The notes: generated by a model from the letters alone, not told the origin. Positions 51,349 through 61,058 are shown, counted from the first letter of the stretch. The stretch is 64,000 bases of DNA from CAYUTA01 sp964447605 (GCA_964447605.1 CAYUTA010000005.1:1-64000); one strand, 5' to 3'. Made by a program: numbers and translations.

Positions 51349-52330
51349 ATAACTCACGCAGCCTTTCGGTAATGACACTGTCGCCAAGCCCGTTGCGCTT
51401 GACCGTCAAAATCAGACGCACCGCCCTGGCCTCCCGGTCGCGCGCCAGATAATAGCCCACTACCGGAAAAATCGTCAGCACGTCATGGCGGTGATCGTTT
51501 ACCAGCGAAAGCAGATAATCGTCCCGAACCCGCTCAAGTCGGCCAATGCTGCCGGAAACCAGCATGTCCGTCAGACCCGTATTGAGCGCGCTGCGCGCAA
51601 CCCCGTCCGCAAGCGCCTTTGCCAGCGCGTCTGCGGGCAGTTCATAGGCGTCGATGAGCGACTGCGGCGCAATGCCGCCGGCCGGCAGCAGCGTGTCGCG
51701 CAGGTCCTCGCGCGGGGCGCCCATCGCGCGCATCCTTAAAAACGTCAGTACGTTGTTAAAATCGCACAGCGCGGCAAAATACTGCCTGGCAAACGGCTCC
51801 CTACAGTCCCTGGCCGTTTCCATCGCATGGGCAAGGTAGCCGCAATCGCATTCGATGCTGACAATCTGCGGTTCAAAGTGTATCTTGAGCCGGTTTTCCA
51901 TCCGGTTGAGCGCCCCCGCCAGCTTTTCCGGCAGATCTCCGTACTGCTGGTTCTCCACCGCCTCGGAAAGCCTTTCGCGCGTGTACAGCCCGCCCTCCTG
52001 CCAGGCGATTTCTCCGCCGCCGAGCATCCGGGCCTTAAGCAGAACCTTGAGATTATGAATATCCGTCTGTAACAAAAACAGGTCCGTAAGCTCCGGCTTC
52101 GGCGAAAGCTCACGCAATGCCTTGGCCGCGGCAATCCGCTCGTTTGCAATCATGCGCTCGCAATCGTTCGGCGTTGCATTTGGAAAGTCGCCGTAACGAG
52201 CGTCCGACAACAGGCGCATCACATCCTCGAGACTGCTTTCCGCCATGCGTTGCACCATCTCGCGGCTGAGCATATTCTTTTCGAGCGCGCTGATACGCGC
52301 GCATGCATAGGCGTAGCTTCGCTGTGGCAC
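51341..52330 (-). CDS. ntpC: V-type ATP synthase subunit C
   Basis: The 329-residue helical subunit links the rotor ring to the central stalk. YAYACARISALEKNMLS at the N-terminus is typical. It starts with GTG at 52330 directly after the subunit E stop codon, using GGGAGGG within the end of ntpE. Confidence 0.9.
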   Translation of the reverse strand: MPQRSYAYACARISALEKNMLSREMVQRMAESSLEDVMRLLSDARYGDFPNATPNDCERMIANERIAAAKALRELSPKPELTDLFLLQTDIHNLKVLLKARMLGGGEIAWQEGGLYTRERLSEAVENQQYGDLPEKLAGALNRMENRLKIHFEPQIVSIECDCGYLAHAMETARDCREPFARQYFAALCDFNNVLTFLRMRAMGAPREDLRDTLLPAGGIAPQSLIDAYELPADALAKALADGVARSALNTGLTDMLVSGSIGRLERVRDDYLLSLVNDHRHDVLTIFPVVGYYLARDREARAVRLILTVKRNGLGDSVITERLRELYG

Positions 52331-52933
52331 TTAGCTCTGCCCTCCCTCGGTATTGAATAGCAGCGCGGCCACGCGCGTTTCCTCCGCATCGCGCAGCTCG
52401 TCGAACAACGAACTGAATGAACAGTCCTTCTCATAGCTCGCGCCGACCAGCAGGAAACCGCCATCAATGTCCGCATTCTGTTCGGAAAGCGTCAGGCCCC
52501 GTTCGCCGGACGCGGCGACAAGCCCGGCAAGCGCCGCACGGTCCGCCGAGGCCGGCATAACGGCTTCTCCGCCCTCTGCCTCGCGCAGCAGCAGCTTTTT
52601 GCAAATCTCGCCGCGCACATCGGACGGCAACTCGAGCAGCGCGCGGTATGCGCCATCGAACACGGCGTCAATCACCACGCGTTTTTTTGCCAGCGTGGAC
52701 TTACGGCCCTCCAGCGACGCACGCGTTTTACAGCCGTCGAGCACGCTGCTGACCGCGGCCTCGCGCTTTGCGGCATACTCCGCCCTGCGCTCGGAAAGCG
52801 TCTTCTCGCTCTGAGCCCGGATGGCGGCGGCGTTGCTTGCCGCCTCCCCGGCCGTTTTGCCGGCCTCGGCGCGCGCATCGTCGAGAATGCGCTGCGCAAG
52901 CTTATTCGTACCGGTCATTTCCTGTGTTGACAT
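52331..52933 (-). CDS. ntpE: V-type ATP synthase subunit E
   Basis: The 200-residue peripheral-stalk subunit has an Ala/Glu-rich N-terminal coiled coil (residues about 10-80) and a C-terminal domain with LTLSEQNADIDGGFLL. AAGGAG precedes the start. Confidence 0.9.
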   Translation of the reverse strand: MSTQEMTGTNKLAQRILDDARAEAGKTAGEAASNAAAIRAQSEKTLSERRAEYAAKREAAVSSVLDGCKTRASLEGRKSTLAKKRVVIDAVFDGAYRALLELPSDVRGEICKKLLLREAEGGEAVMPASADRAALAGLVAASGERGLTLSEQNADIDGGFLLVGASYEKDCSFSSLFDELRDAEETRVAALLFNTEGGQS

Positions 52934-52965
52934 TGTTTACTCCTTACAAGTTCAGGAATGCGCCG

Positions 52966-53442
52966 TCAAACGGCAACGCCGTTGACCAGCAGGAACGAGA
53001 TGAGCAGCGCAAGCACCGCGTAGGTTTCGACCATAACCGTCATCAGCATCGCCTTGCCCTGTTCCTCCGGCTTCTTGGCGATCATATTGATGCCCGATAC
53101 GGCGACCTTGCCCTGCGCGACGGCGGAAAGCAAGCCGCCAAACGCGATCGGAATCGAGGCCAGCAGCAGGCTCATGCCCGCCGTCGCGGAGATCGCCGCG
53201 CCACCGCCAAGCAGTCCGGCCTTGGTCGCAATGACAAACGCGATCAGCAGGCCATAGATGCCCTGCGTACCCGGCAAAAGCTGCAGCAGCAAGCAGGATC
53301 CAAAGCGGTCGGGGTCCTCTGAAACAACGCCCGCGCCGGCCTGTCCAGCCATTCCGACGCCGAGTGCGCTGCCGATGCCCGCGAGTACCGCGGCCAGCGC
53401 CGCGCCCATTGCCGCAAAAATTGTTCCCCACTGAAGTTCCAT
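52966..53442 (-). CDS. ntpK: V-type ATP synthase rotor ring subunit K (c-ring), sodium-type ligands
   Basis: The 158-residue proteolipid has four membrane helices from a duplicated hairpin. The motif LLPGTQGIYG lies in helix 2, AQGKVA in helix 3, and VETYAVLAL in helix 4 with the single ion-binding glutamate. Thr and Gln of PGTQG, Gln of AQGK and Glu of VETYA match the sodium ligands known in Enterococcus hirae NtpK, so sodium rather than proton transport is expected. GAGGAGG precedes the start. Confidence 0.95.
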   Translation of the reverse strand: MELQWGTIFAAMGAALAAVLAGIGSALGVGMAGQAGAGVVSEDPDRFGSCLLLQLLPGTQGIYGLLIAFVIATKAGLLGGGAAISATAGMSLLLASIPIAFGGLLSAVAQGKVAVSGINMIAKKPEEQGKAMLMTVMVETYAVLALLISFLLVNGVAV

Positions 53443-53539
53443 TGTTTTTTCCTCCTCAAATTAATCGATGATCGTATATTCGTTATATCCCGGCTTGGCC
53501 GGGCGGGACGGTGTCTGGAATTTACAGCCACGAAACGGT

Positions 53540-55453
53540 CTATTCGCCAGTAATGCTGACGTGCCGCGTTTGATATCTCAGCGGCCGGAATTCCCTGCCG
53601 CCCGTCTCATAGAATTTTCCATAGAATTCCACGTACTGAAGTCTTGCACAGTGCACGAACGCACCAAGCGTGTTGATGCCGATATTAAACAGATGCAGCG
53701 CGACCAACAACACGATTGCAACCGCGATGCCGAGAATGCGGAAAAAAATGTTTTCCGCGCCCATCAGCATGCCGCACAGATCGTTGAACACCGAGGCGAT
53801 CACGCCCGTTGCTATGCCCAGCGCAAACAGCCTTGCATAGGAGAGGATATCCGACAGAAAGCCTGTGACCTGATACAGTTCACCAAGGCCGGATATGGTG
53901 CGTCCGAACACATTTTTCTTGGCCCTGCCTTTGAACAGCAGGATCATGAGCGCGCCGACGATGGCCATAATCATGCCCACGGTCTTCAAGCTCGGAACCG
54001 CGAGCCCAAGCAACCCGATGATGATCAGCATCCAAGAAAAGTTATCGAAAACGGCCGTCTGCCAATCGCCCTGCGAGAACGACATTTTCATCTTGAGGCC
54101 AACGCCGAAGAGAATATGCAGCACGCCGAGGCCAAAGCACAGAATCAACATACTGATCGGGTCGCTCATCGGGTCGATGAGCAGCGGAAACCGATCGGTT
54201 GTGCCAAAGAGCACGTCAAAGTCCATGCCGAAGAACGTTCCGACAAGCACGCCCCAAACAATGGTCGAAAGTCCGCCCCAGAGCAGCACGCGCGCAAATC
54301 CGCCGGACATGCCCGCGGGCTTTTTGAGCTTAATATACAGCGCGCAGCCAAGGGCAAGGATCAGTCCATAGCCGGTGTCGCTGAGCATCAGGCCAAACAG
54401 CAGCACATAGAACGGCGCCATATACGGCGTTGCGTCGAGGCCCTTTGGGTCCGGCCGGGAATACAGGTTTGTCACCTGTTCGAACGGCTCGGAGAATTTG
54501 CTGTTCTCCACATAGGATGGAGGAATCTCATCGTCCAGCGGGTCGCGCGCCGTCAGGCTGTATGCATCGGTAACGGACTGCGCCGCCCGCTCCACAGCCT
54601 GCAGCTTATCCTCGGGTACCCAGCCCTCGAGCTGGAACGTCGCGCTCGTATGCATGAGCTCCGCCGCAGCCTGCGCGCGGTCGCGTTCAATCACGGCCGC
54701 ATCATAGGCGTTTTCAATCAACTCGCCGTTCCCGGAAGCTTCTTTGGCAATCTGCGCAGAGAGCGTTTCATGCCGCGCCTGCAGTTGCTGATTTGCCGCT
54801 TCAAGTTGACAGATAACCTGCCCCGGCGTTCCGGGCAGCTTTGGAAACGCAAAATCCGTCCAGGCCAGCGATTTCAGGAAGTTGGCAACGGACTTTGCCT
54901 CCTCCTTTGCGCAGGCAATCACGCAGGGACGCGTCATGCCATCGCCAAAAAACTGATACTCCGTACAAACCTCGATCTCATTGATCCGTTCCACGTCCGC
55001 GGCCGCGATCAAACCAATAAAATAATGCACGTTTTTGGCCGTTTGGAACCGCATCATGTCGCCCGGGAACGTTTTCCAGACGCGAAGCGATTCCATCACG
55101 GACTCGTTTTTTTCCAGCTCGCTTTTGACAGACGCCAGTTCGCGCGAAAGGCCTTCAAGCTGATCGGAAAACGCGATTGCACCCGGTATCTGCCCGGTGA
55201 TATCTGAAAGCGCGGCTTCCGGCCGCGCGGCAAGCATCCCCTTCTTTTCCACATAGGGACGAACGGTTTTCAGCGTGCCGCCAAGCTTATTGACATTGCT
55301 TTGCGTAAGACTGAGCTTTGGATCGTCCTCCGCCGCGTCCTCTCCGGCAACGTCGATGATCTGCACGGCCGACGTGGCCTGCAAAGCCTTGAGGATCGCC
55401 TCCTGATCCGCCTTATGCGCAATAAGCGCAATGCGCTTCATTGAAATAATCAT
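53540..55453 (-). CDS. ntpI: V-type ATP synthase subunit I (a-subunit)
   Basis: The 637-residue stator subunit has a long soluble N-terminal part (about residues 1-340) with coiled coils. The membrane part has about seven to eight helices from YMAPFYVLLFGLMLSDTGYGL onward. VALHLFNIGINTLGAFVHCARLQYVEFYGKFYETGGREF near the end is conserved and includes the arginine of the ion path. Its start overlaps the preceding gene's stop (ATGA). Confidence 0.95.
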   Translation of the reverse strand: MIISMKRIALIAHKADQEAILKALQATSAVQIIDVAGEDAAEDDPKLSLTQSNVNKLGGTLKTVRPYVEKKGMLAARPEAALSDITGQIPGAIAFSDQLEGLSRELASVKSELEKNESVMESLRVWKTFPGDMMRFQTAKNVHYFIGLIAAADVERINEIEVCTEYQFFGDGMTRPCVIACAKEEAKSVANFLKSLAWTDFAFPKLPGTPGQVICQLEAANQQLQARHETLSAQIAKEASGNGELIENAYDAAVIERDRAQAAAELMHTSATFQLEGWVPEDKLQAVERAAQSVTDAYSLTARDPLDDEIPPSYVENSKFSEPFEQVTNLYSRPDPKGLDATPYMAPFYVLLFGLMLSDTGYGLILALGCALYIKLKKPAGMSGGFARVLLWGGLSTIVWGVLVGTFFGMDFDVLFGTTDRFPLLIDPMSDPISMLILCFGLGVLHILFGVGLKMKMSFSQGDWQTAVFDNFSWMLIIIGLLGLAVPSLKTVGMIMAIVGALMILLFKGRAKKNVFGRTISGLGELYQVTGFLSDILSYARLFALGIATGVIASVFNDLCGMLMGAENIFFRILGIAVAIVLLVALHLFNIGINTLGAFVHCARLQYVEFYGKFYETGGREFRPLRYQTRHVSITGE

Positions 55454-55764
55454 GCGATTTCCTGCACCCTTTTCAGCAAATAATCAACCGCCGTACGCGC
55501 CTTGTCCCCGGCCTGCGCGCAAAGGGCGTCCGCCTCGGCCTCGTAACCGTCGGTCAAACGTTTTGACAGCGCCTCGCCGTCGCGCTCGGCTCTTTCAAGC
55601 GCGGCGCGCAGTTCTTCGCGGGCGTCCGCGTCCAGCTGTGTAAGCGCGCGCGCGGCCTCCTCGGTAGCCGCCAGCACCTGCTCGCGCGATTTTGCCGCGG
55701 CGGACGCGCGAATTTCGTCAGCCTGCTGCTCGGCCCGAGCGATTTCGTCTATGATCGAACGCAT
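55450..55764 (-). CDS. V-type ATP synthase peripheral-stalk subunit H-like coiled coil
   Basis: The 104-residue protein is an Ala/Glu/Arg-rich coiled coil with EQQADEIRASAAAKSREQVLAATEEA. It is the expected size and position of the NtpF/AhaH peripheral-stalk subunit that pairs with subunit E. The start at MRSIIDEI follows GGAGG by eight bases. It is the first gene of the ATPase operon. Confidence 0.82.
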   Translation of the reverse strand: MRSIIDEIARAEQQADEIRASAAAKSREQVLAATEEAARALTQLDADAREELRAALERAERDGEALSKRLTDGYEAEADALCAQAGDKARTAVDYLLKRVQEIA

Positions 55765-55797
55765 GTTGTATTCCTCCAATCCTTGTGTAAGGGAACG

Positions 55798-56427
55798 CTA
55801 CTTTGTGCCAAACAGACGGTCGCCCGCGTCGCCGAGACCGGGAACGATATAGCAATGGTCGTTTAGCCCTTCGTCGATGTGTCCAATATAGATATCCACG
55901 TCGGGATGTGTCTGCTGCACGGCCCTGATCCCCTCCGGCGCGGCGATGAGCACCACGAGGCGAATGCTCTTGCATCCCTCTTTTTTAAGCAGGCGCGCCG
56001 CCTCTGCCGCAGTATTGCCCGTTGCAAGCATCGGATCAACGATGAAGACCTCACGCTCCGCAACATCCTGCGGCAGCTTGCAGTAATACCCCTTCGCCTC
56101 ATAGGTTTCCGGATCGCGATACAGCCCGATGTGTCCCATCTTCGCGCTGGGAATGAGGTTCATGATCCCGTCGGCCATGCCCAGACCGGCGCGCAGGATC
56201 GGCACAACGCTGAGTTTATCGTTTGCAAGCACATTGAACTTTGCTTTGCAGATGGGCGTTTCTACCTCAATCTCTTTGAGCGGCAGATCGCGGGTAACCT
56301 CATATGCCATCAGCATGGCCAACTCGTTAACCAGCTCGCGGAATTCCTTGGAGCCGGTATCCTTTTTTCTCAGCATGGTCAGCTTATGCTGAACAAGGGG
56401 ATGGTTAATCGTTGTAACTTTAGACAT
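55798..56427 (-). CDS. upp: Uracil phosphoribosyltransferase
   Basis: The 209-residue enzyme converts uracil and PRPP to UMP. Motifs are VVPILRAGLGMADGI, the PRPP loop FIVDPMLATGNTA, and the uracil-binding end YIVPGLGDAGDRLFGTK. AAGGAGG precedes the start. Confidence 0.97.
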   Translation of the reverse strand: MSKVTTINHPLVQHKLTMLRKKDTGSKEFRELVNELAMLMAYEVTRDLPLKEIEVETPICKAKFNVLANDKLSVVPILRAGLGMADGIMNLIPSAKMGHIGLYRDPETYEAKGYYCKLPQDVAEREVFIVDPMLATGNTAAEAARLLKKEGCKSIRLVVLIAAPEGIRAVQQTHPDVDIYIGHIDEGLNDHCYIVPGLGDAGDRLFGTK

Positions 56428-56438
56428 GCCTGTCCTCC

Positions 56439-56882
56439 TTATTGTCTACTTTCATATTCCGCTATCTTTCCGATGCGGCGCGCATGGCGGCCGCCCTCAA
56501 AAGCCGTATCCAGCCATATGGTTACGATCTGCTTTGCCAGCTCTTCGTCCACAACCTGCGCGCCAAGCGCAAGTACGTTCGTATCGTTATGCCTGCGCGT
56601 CATCTCCGCCATAAACGTATTGCAGCACAGCGCACAGCGGATTCCGCGAACCTTGTTGGCCGATATACTCACGCCGATGCCGGTCGTACAGATTACAATG
56701 CCACGGTCGTATTCGCCGCGGGCAACCGCCTCGCACGCGGGAAACGCCATGTCGGAATAGTCCACGCTCTCGGTGCTATAGCAGCCGAAATCGTGAACGC
56801 TGTGACCAAGCGACTCGATGTGCCGAATCAGCACGGGCTTTAGCGCAAACCCGCCATGATCGCACGCAATGGCAATGTTCAT
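56439..56882 (-). CDS. rpiB: Ribose 5-phosphate isomerase B
   Basis: The 147-residue RpiB/LacAB family enzyme contains IACDHGGFALK, DFGCYSTESVDYSD and the catalytic cysteine region GIVICTTGIGVSISANKVRGIRCALC. It interconverts ribose 5-phosphate and ribulose 5-phosphate. The neighbourhood prfA-prmC-tsaC-rpiB-upp is conserved in Firmicutes. Confidence 0.95.
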   Translation of the reverse strand: MNIAIACDHGGFALKPVLIRHIESLGHSVHDFGCYSTESVDYSDMAFPACEAVARGEYDRGIVICTTGIGVSISANKVRGIRCALCCNTFMAEMTRRHNDTNVLALGAQVVDEELAKQIVTIWLDTAFEGGRHARRIGKIAEYESRQ

Positions 56883-56901
56883 AGCAACCTGCTCCTTTGA
56901 T

Positions 56902-57945
56902 TTATGTTACATCTATAACTTGAAAGCCTGCCGCACGCAGCAGGCGATTCATATAGGCCAGACCGTAATCACCTGTTTCAATACCCTCGGCGAGAATTAA
57001 GTCCGCCTGCACATCCGAGTCCCTCAAGGCGGAAAAAAGATTGGCACACAGTGTCTCTGAGTGATTTCTGTCACCAAGTATAACATATTTTTTGCCGTTG
57101 TAAAACATTTTTGTTTGCTCGGTTGCAAAAATTTTGCATGCAATCCGTTCCCGTTCGGCATTGCGGTATAATTCATTGATTTTTTTTGCGGCCGCGCGCG
57201 GCGCGCCGCGCACGCAGATCACCTGTGCGTCCGGCGCATAGTGCTTGTATTTCATGCCGGGCGACGCCGCCGGAACATCCTCTTGCAGCGGGGCCAGAAT
57301 GCTGTCGGAAACGCGGACCTCTCCGATGAGCGCGCCGATCATTTCTCTTGTGACAGCGCCCGGACGCAGGATAGTCGGTGCGCCCGCCAGGGAAAGCACC
57401 GTGGATTCCACGCCGTACCTGCAGGGTCCGCCATCGAGGATCAGCGGGATTTTCCCATCAAGATCGGCAAGCACGTCCTGTGCGCGCGTCGGACTCGGCC
57501 GGCCGGAAAGATTGGCGCTTGGCGCGGCAATGGGCACGCCGGATTTCTGAATCAGCAGCCGTGCGGTCTTATCCGCCGGCATGCGAATTGCAACGGTATC
57601 AAGTCCCGCCGTCACCTCGTCCGGCACAAGGTCCGAACACGGTGCAATCAGCGTCAGCGGGCCCGGCCAGAACGTATCCATCAGGATATCGGCATGCCGC
57701 GGCTTGCGCAGCCAGAGCGGTTTCACGTCGCTTTTCCTGCTGACGTGCAGAATCAGCGGATTGTCGGCCGGGCGGCCCTTGGCCGCAAAAATCTCCGCAA
57801 CGGCCCATCCGTTGAGTCCGTTTGCGCCAAGCCCGTAGACCGTCTCGGTCGGAAACGCGACCAGCCCGCCCTTTTTGATGATCTCCGCGCCGCGCTTTGT
57901 ACCGGCCTCGACATGTATCTTTGTATGGATGACCTCGGTCTTCAT
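56902..57945 (-). CDS. tsaC: Threonylcarbamoyl-AMP synthase (Sua5/YwlC type)
   Basis: The 347-residue protein has an N-terminal YrdC domain (GGLVAFPTETVYGLGANGL near residue 26; SANLSGRPSPT near 140). It also has a C-terminal Sua5 domain (from about 225; SPGMKYKHYAPDA), so it is the long Sua5 form. It makes the threonylcarbamoyl adenylate used for t6A in tRNA. The start overlaps the prfA stop by four bases. Confidence 0.95.
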   Translation of the reverse strand: MKTEVIHTKIHVEAGTKRGAEIIKKGGLVAFPTETVYGLGANGLNGWAVAEIFAAKGRPADNPLILHVSRKSDVKPLWLRKPRHADILMDTFWPGPLTLIAPCSDLVPDEVTAGLDTVAIRMPADKTARLLIQKSGVPIAAPSANLSGRPSPTRAQDVLADLDGKIPLILDGGPCRYGVESTVLSLAGAPTILRPGAVTREMIGALIGEVRVSDSILAPLQEDVPAASPGMKYKHYAPDAQVICVRGAPRAAAKKINELYRNAERERIACKIFATEQTKMFYNGKKYVILGDRNHSETLCANLFSALRDSDVQADLILAEGIETGDYGLAYMNRLLRAAGFQVIDVT

Positions 57946-59015
57946 GCGTCTCCGCCGGAAAGCATGCGCGCGCGTTCTGCAAGGATCAGCGCTTCGATGA
58001 GCTCGTCCATATCCCCGTCGAGGAACTGCTCCAGCTTGTATAGCGTCAGGCCGATCCGGTGATCGGTCACGCGGCTCTGCGGGAAGTTATAGGTGCGGAT
58101 TCGCTCGCTGCGGTCGCCGGAACCGACCATGCCTTTCCGCCGGCTCGCCAGCTCCGCATTCTGCCGGGATTGATAGTATTCAAACAGACGGCTTTTCAGC
58201 ACGCGCATGGCCTGTTCCTTATTTTTCAACTGCGACTTTTCGTCCTGACACGACACGACCATGCCCGTCGGCAGATGCGTGATGCGAATGGCCGATTCCG
58301 TTTTGTTTACATGCTGGCCGCCCGCTCCGCTCGAGCGGTACGTGTCGATGCGCAGGTCCGAGTCCTTGATCTCCACCTGTACGTCGTCAACCTCCGGCAG
58401 TACGGCTACCGTCGCCGCGCTGGTATGGATCCGCCCCTGCGATTCCGTTTCCGGCACGCGCTGCACACGGTGCACGCCGCTTTCAAATTTGAGCCGGCTG
58501 TATGCGCCGCGCCTGCCGCCCAGGGAGAGCACGACCTCCTTGACGCCGCCCTTGTCGGTCATGTTGCTTTCAATAAACTCGGTCTTATACCCGTTGCGCT
58601 CGGCATACCGCAGATACATGCGCAGCAGGTCCGCGCCGAACAGCGAGGCCTCGTCTCCGCCGGTTCCCGCGCGAATCTCCAGGATTACGTCCTTTTCATC
58701 GTTGGGATCGCTTGGCAGCAGCAGCACGTGCAGCTGTTCGTCAAGCGCGCGCATTTTCTGCTCCAGTTCGGCAAGTTCGGCATGCACAAGCTCTTTCATC
58801 TCCGCATCCGGTTGATCCTCGAGCATGGCGCGGCAGTCATCCGCTGCGCTTTGCGCCGCCTCATACTCGGAAAAAACCGCAACGATTTCCTCAAGTGAGG
58901 CATGCTCCTTGACCATTGCGCGCCATGCGTCCTTATCGGCCATCGCGTCCGCTCCGGATAGCCTGGCGGCCAGCTCCTCATAGCGCTGTCGAATGCCCTT
59001 GAGTTTTTCCAGCAT
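57942..59015 (-). CDS. prfA: Peptide chain release factor 1
   Basis: The 357-residue RF1 has the catalytic GGQ in SSGAGGQHVNKTESAIRITHLPTGM (near residue 230). It shows the RF1 domain order, with VILEIRAGTGGDEASLFGADL before it. GACGGAGG precedes the start. PrmC, which methylates the GGQ glutamine, is the adjacent upstream gene. Confidence 0.97.
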   Translation of the reverse strand: MLEKLKGIRQRYEELAARLSGADAMADKDAWRAMVKEHASLEEIVAVFSEYEAAQSAADDCRAMLEDQPDAEMKELVHAELAELEQKMRALDEQLHVLLLPSDPNDEKDVILEIRAGTGGDEASLFGADLLRMYLRYAERNGYKTEFIESNMTDKGGVKEVVLSLGGRRGAYSRLKFESGVHRVQRVPETESQGRIHTSAATVAVLPEVDDVQVEIKDSDLRIDTYRSSGAGGQHVNKTESAIRITHLPTGMVVSCQDEKSQLKNKEQAMRVLKSRLFEYYQSRQNAELASRRKGMVGSGDRSERIRTYNFPQSRVTDHRIGLTLYKLEQFLDGDMDELIEALILAERARMLSGGDA

Positions 59016-59025
59016 AGTTCCTCCG

Positions 59026-59865
59026 TCAGTTCGGGGTCAGATCCCTTCCGCCGTTATAAACGGTCACGACGCGTGGATTGCCCGCATAATCGCGTCCTGC
59101 GGACGCATTGTCAAACAACGCGCAGACATCCTCCGCCTGCGTACTGCCAATTTCCAATAAAAGCGCTCCGCCCGCATTGAGATGCCGCCCGTAATCCGCT
59201 GCGATGCGCCTGTAAAAATCAAGCCCGTCCGCGCCGCCATAAAGGGCGAGCCGCGGCTCGAACCCAACCTCTGTCTGCAATGCGTCCATGTCCGCCCGGC
59301 TCAGATACGGCGGATTGCACGCCATCAGGTCGTAACGCCGCCCTGCAACGGCCTCAAACAGATCGCCCTGAACAATCTCAAGCATTACGCCGTTAAGCGC
59401 CGCGTTTTCCCGGGTGGCCCGCACGCAGTCTTCGCTGATGTCCGCGCACGTTACCGCAAGCCCGCCAATGGAGCGAAGCGCAACTCCAATGCAGCCGCTG
59501 CCGCAGCAAAGATCCAGCGCTGTTTTATACCCGCGTTCTTTTGCAAGGCGCAACGCTTCCTCGCAAAGCGTTTCCGTGTCCGCACGAGGTATCAGCACGC
59601 CCGGCCCAACGGAAAATGTCAATCCCATAAAAGACCATTGACTCAGGATATACTGCAGCGGTTCCCCGGACGCCCGCCTGGCAACCAGCGCGCCAAGCTC
59701 AGCCAGCTGCTCTCCGGTTATTTCCATACCGTGATGAAGCATGAGAGCGGGCGGATCAAGCCCGAGCACGGCGCCAACCAGTTCTTTGGCCTGCTGCAAA
59801 TCCTCTTCCATCGCAACGGGCCGAATCTGCAGCTGTACCAGCCGTATGATCTCCGCAACCGTCAT
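59026..59865 (-). CDS. prmC: Release factor glutamine methyltransferase PrmC
   Basis: The 279-residue methyltransferase has the AdoMet loop LDLCCGSGCIGVAL near residue 115 and the catalytic CNPPYLSRADMDAL near 182. It methylates the GGQ glutamine of RF1 and RF2. Its start overlaps the DUF1385 stop by four bases, and GAAGGAGG lies upstream. Confidence 0.96.
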   Translation of the reverse strand: MTVAEIIRLVQLQIRPVAMEEDLQQAKELVGAVLGLDPPALMLHHGMEITGEQLAELGALVARRASGEPLQYILSQWSFMGLTFSVGPGVLIPRADTETLCEEALRLAKERGYKTALDLCCGSGCIGVALRSIGGLAVTCADISEDCVRATRENAALNGVMLEIVQGDLFEAVAGRRYDLMACNPPYLSRADMDALQTEVGFEPRLALYGGADGLDFYRRIAADYGRHLNAGGALLLEIGSTQAEDVCALFDNASAGRDYAGNPRVVTVYNGGRDLTPN

Positions 59866-60959
59866 TTCAGCCCTCCTTCCGCGCCGGAGCCGTTTTCGGC
59901 GGCTGAACGGCCGGGCGCAACCGATCTCCCGCCGCGCTCCGCGGGTATTGCGTTTTCGTTTTCTGCATCTTCGGCCGCTTCCCCTCCATCCTCCGGCGGC
60001 TTGCTTTTATCCGCATCGGCCGCCGCGCCCGACTCCTCCTGCATGGGGCCGTCGTTCATCGCGACGTTAAACGCCATGATGGCAACCTCCAGCATGTCCG
60101 GTTCCGGCTCGCGTGTGGTCAGATACTGCAATCCCATGCCGGGCGCGCGCACAACGCGCGCAAGCCACCCGTCCGACGCGGCCGCAAGCTTAAGCACCTC
60201 GTAGGAGATTCCCGCAACAAGCGGAAAAAACAGCACACGGGTGAAAAAGCGAATCAAAAAATTCTCGCTATACGGCAGCAGCGCAAAGAACAGGATGGAG
60301 ATTGCCATTACAAGAAACAGGTAATTCGTGCCGCAGCGCGGGTGCAGCCGCGAAAAACGCATGGCGCTCTCCGGCGTCATCTCCGCCTCGTGCTCATAGC
60401 AGGCGATGGTCTTGTGCTCCGCGCCATGGTACATATAGACCCGCCGGATATCCTTCATCAGGGAGATGGCGCTGATATAGGCCAGGAAAATAACCAGCCG
60501 CGTTACGCCCTCGGCCAGGCTTTTCCAAATCACCGGAGTATCGGTCCGCCACGGAATCAGCTGCGTTGCAAGCGACGGCAGGAACATAAATAATCCAACC
60601 GCCATAACCGCCGCCAGTATCACGGCCACAACCATTGCAATGTCCATAACCGATCTTCCGGTCTTCTTTGCAAGCCATTTTTCAAACTTGCCCGGTTCCT
60701 CGGTATTCTCCTCGCCAAAGAGCTCCGCCGAGCGCGCGGTCATCTGCATGCCGGTGGCAAGCGACTCGACAAACGCCACCACGCCGCGTACAATCGGGAG
60801 GCCTGGCAGCGTCCCTTTCCGCGCTCTCGTGGGCTTGCGCAAATACTCCGTGACGATCTCGCCGTCGCTTTTGCGCACGGCAAGCGCAATCCCGCCGGTG
60901 GGCGTGCGCATCATAACGCCCTCCATCACCGCCTGACCGCCGACCGAACAACGCTTCAT
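59862..60959 (-). CDS. DUF1385 family membrane protein (YqhQ-like)
   Basis: The 365-residue protein begins with GGQAVMEGVMMRTPTG, the DUF1385 fingerprint. It has four to five membrane helices (about residues 105-300) around YHGAEHKTIACYEH, whose histidines could bind a metal. A Glu/Ala-rich disordered tail ends it. Function is unknown; in Clostridia it regularly precedes prmC-prfA. I start at MKRCSVGG; an in-frame MDQSGGAW nine codons earlier is possible. Confidence 0.88.
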   Translation of the reverse strand: MKRCSVGGQAVMEGVMMRTPTGGIALAVRKSDGEIVTEYLRKPTRARKGTLPGLPIVRGVVAFVESLATGMQMTARSAELFGEENTEEPGKFEKWLAKKTGRSVMDIAMVVAVILAAVMAVGLFMFLPSLATQLIPWRTDTPVIWKSLAEGVTRLVIFLAYISAISLMKDIRRVYMYHGAEHKTIACYEHEAEMTPESAMRFSRLHPRCGTNYLFLVMAISILFFALLPYSENFLIRFFTRVLFFPLVAGISYEVLKLAAASDGWLARVVRAPGMGLQYLTTREPEPDMLEVAIMAFNVAMNDGPMQEESGAAADADKSKPPEDGGEAAEDAENENAIPAERGGRSVAPGRSAAENGSGAEGGLK

Positions 60960-60993
60960 CCACGCACCCCCTGATTGATCCATTATTTTGAAC

Positions 60994-61022
60994 AGTATAG
61001 CATACGCGCCTTTATACGGCAA
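60994..61022 (-). promoter_or_regulatory. Promoter of the DUF1385-prmC-prfA-tsaC operon
   Basis: On the minus strand TTGCCG at 61022-61017 and TATACT at 60999-60994 are 17 bases apart. The leader is about 28 bases with GGGGG before the ATG. Confidence 0.65.
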
Positions 61023-61058
61023 CCGATAGCGCCGTCCCCGCAGAATGCCGGGTTTGCG

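Noticed and set aside
53468..55207. 579-codon plus-strand open frame opposite ntpI
   Set aside because: The V-ATPase subunit I on the other strand is unmistakable; this frame has shadow composition.
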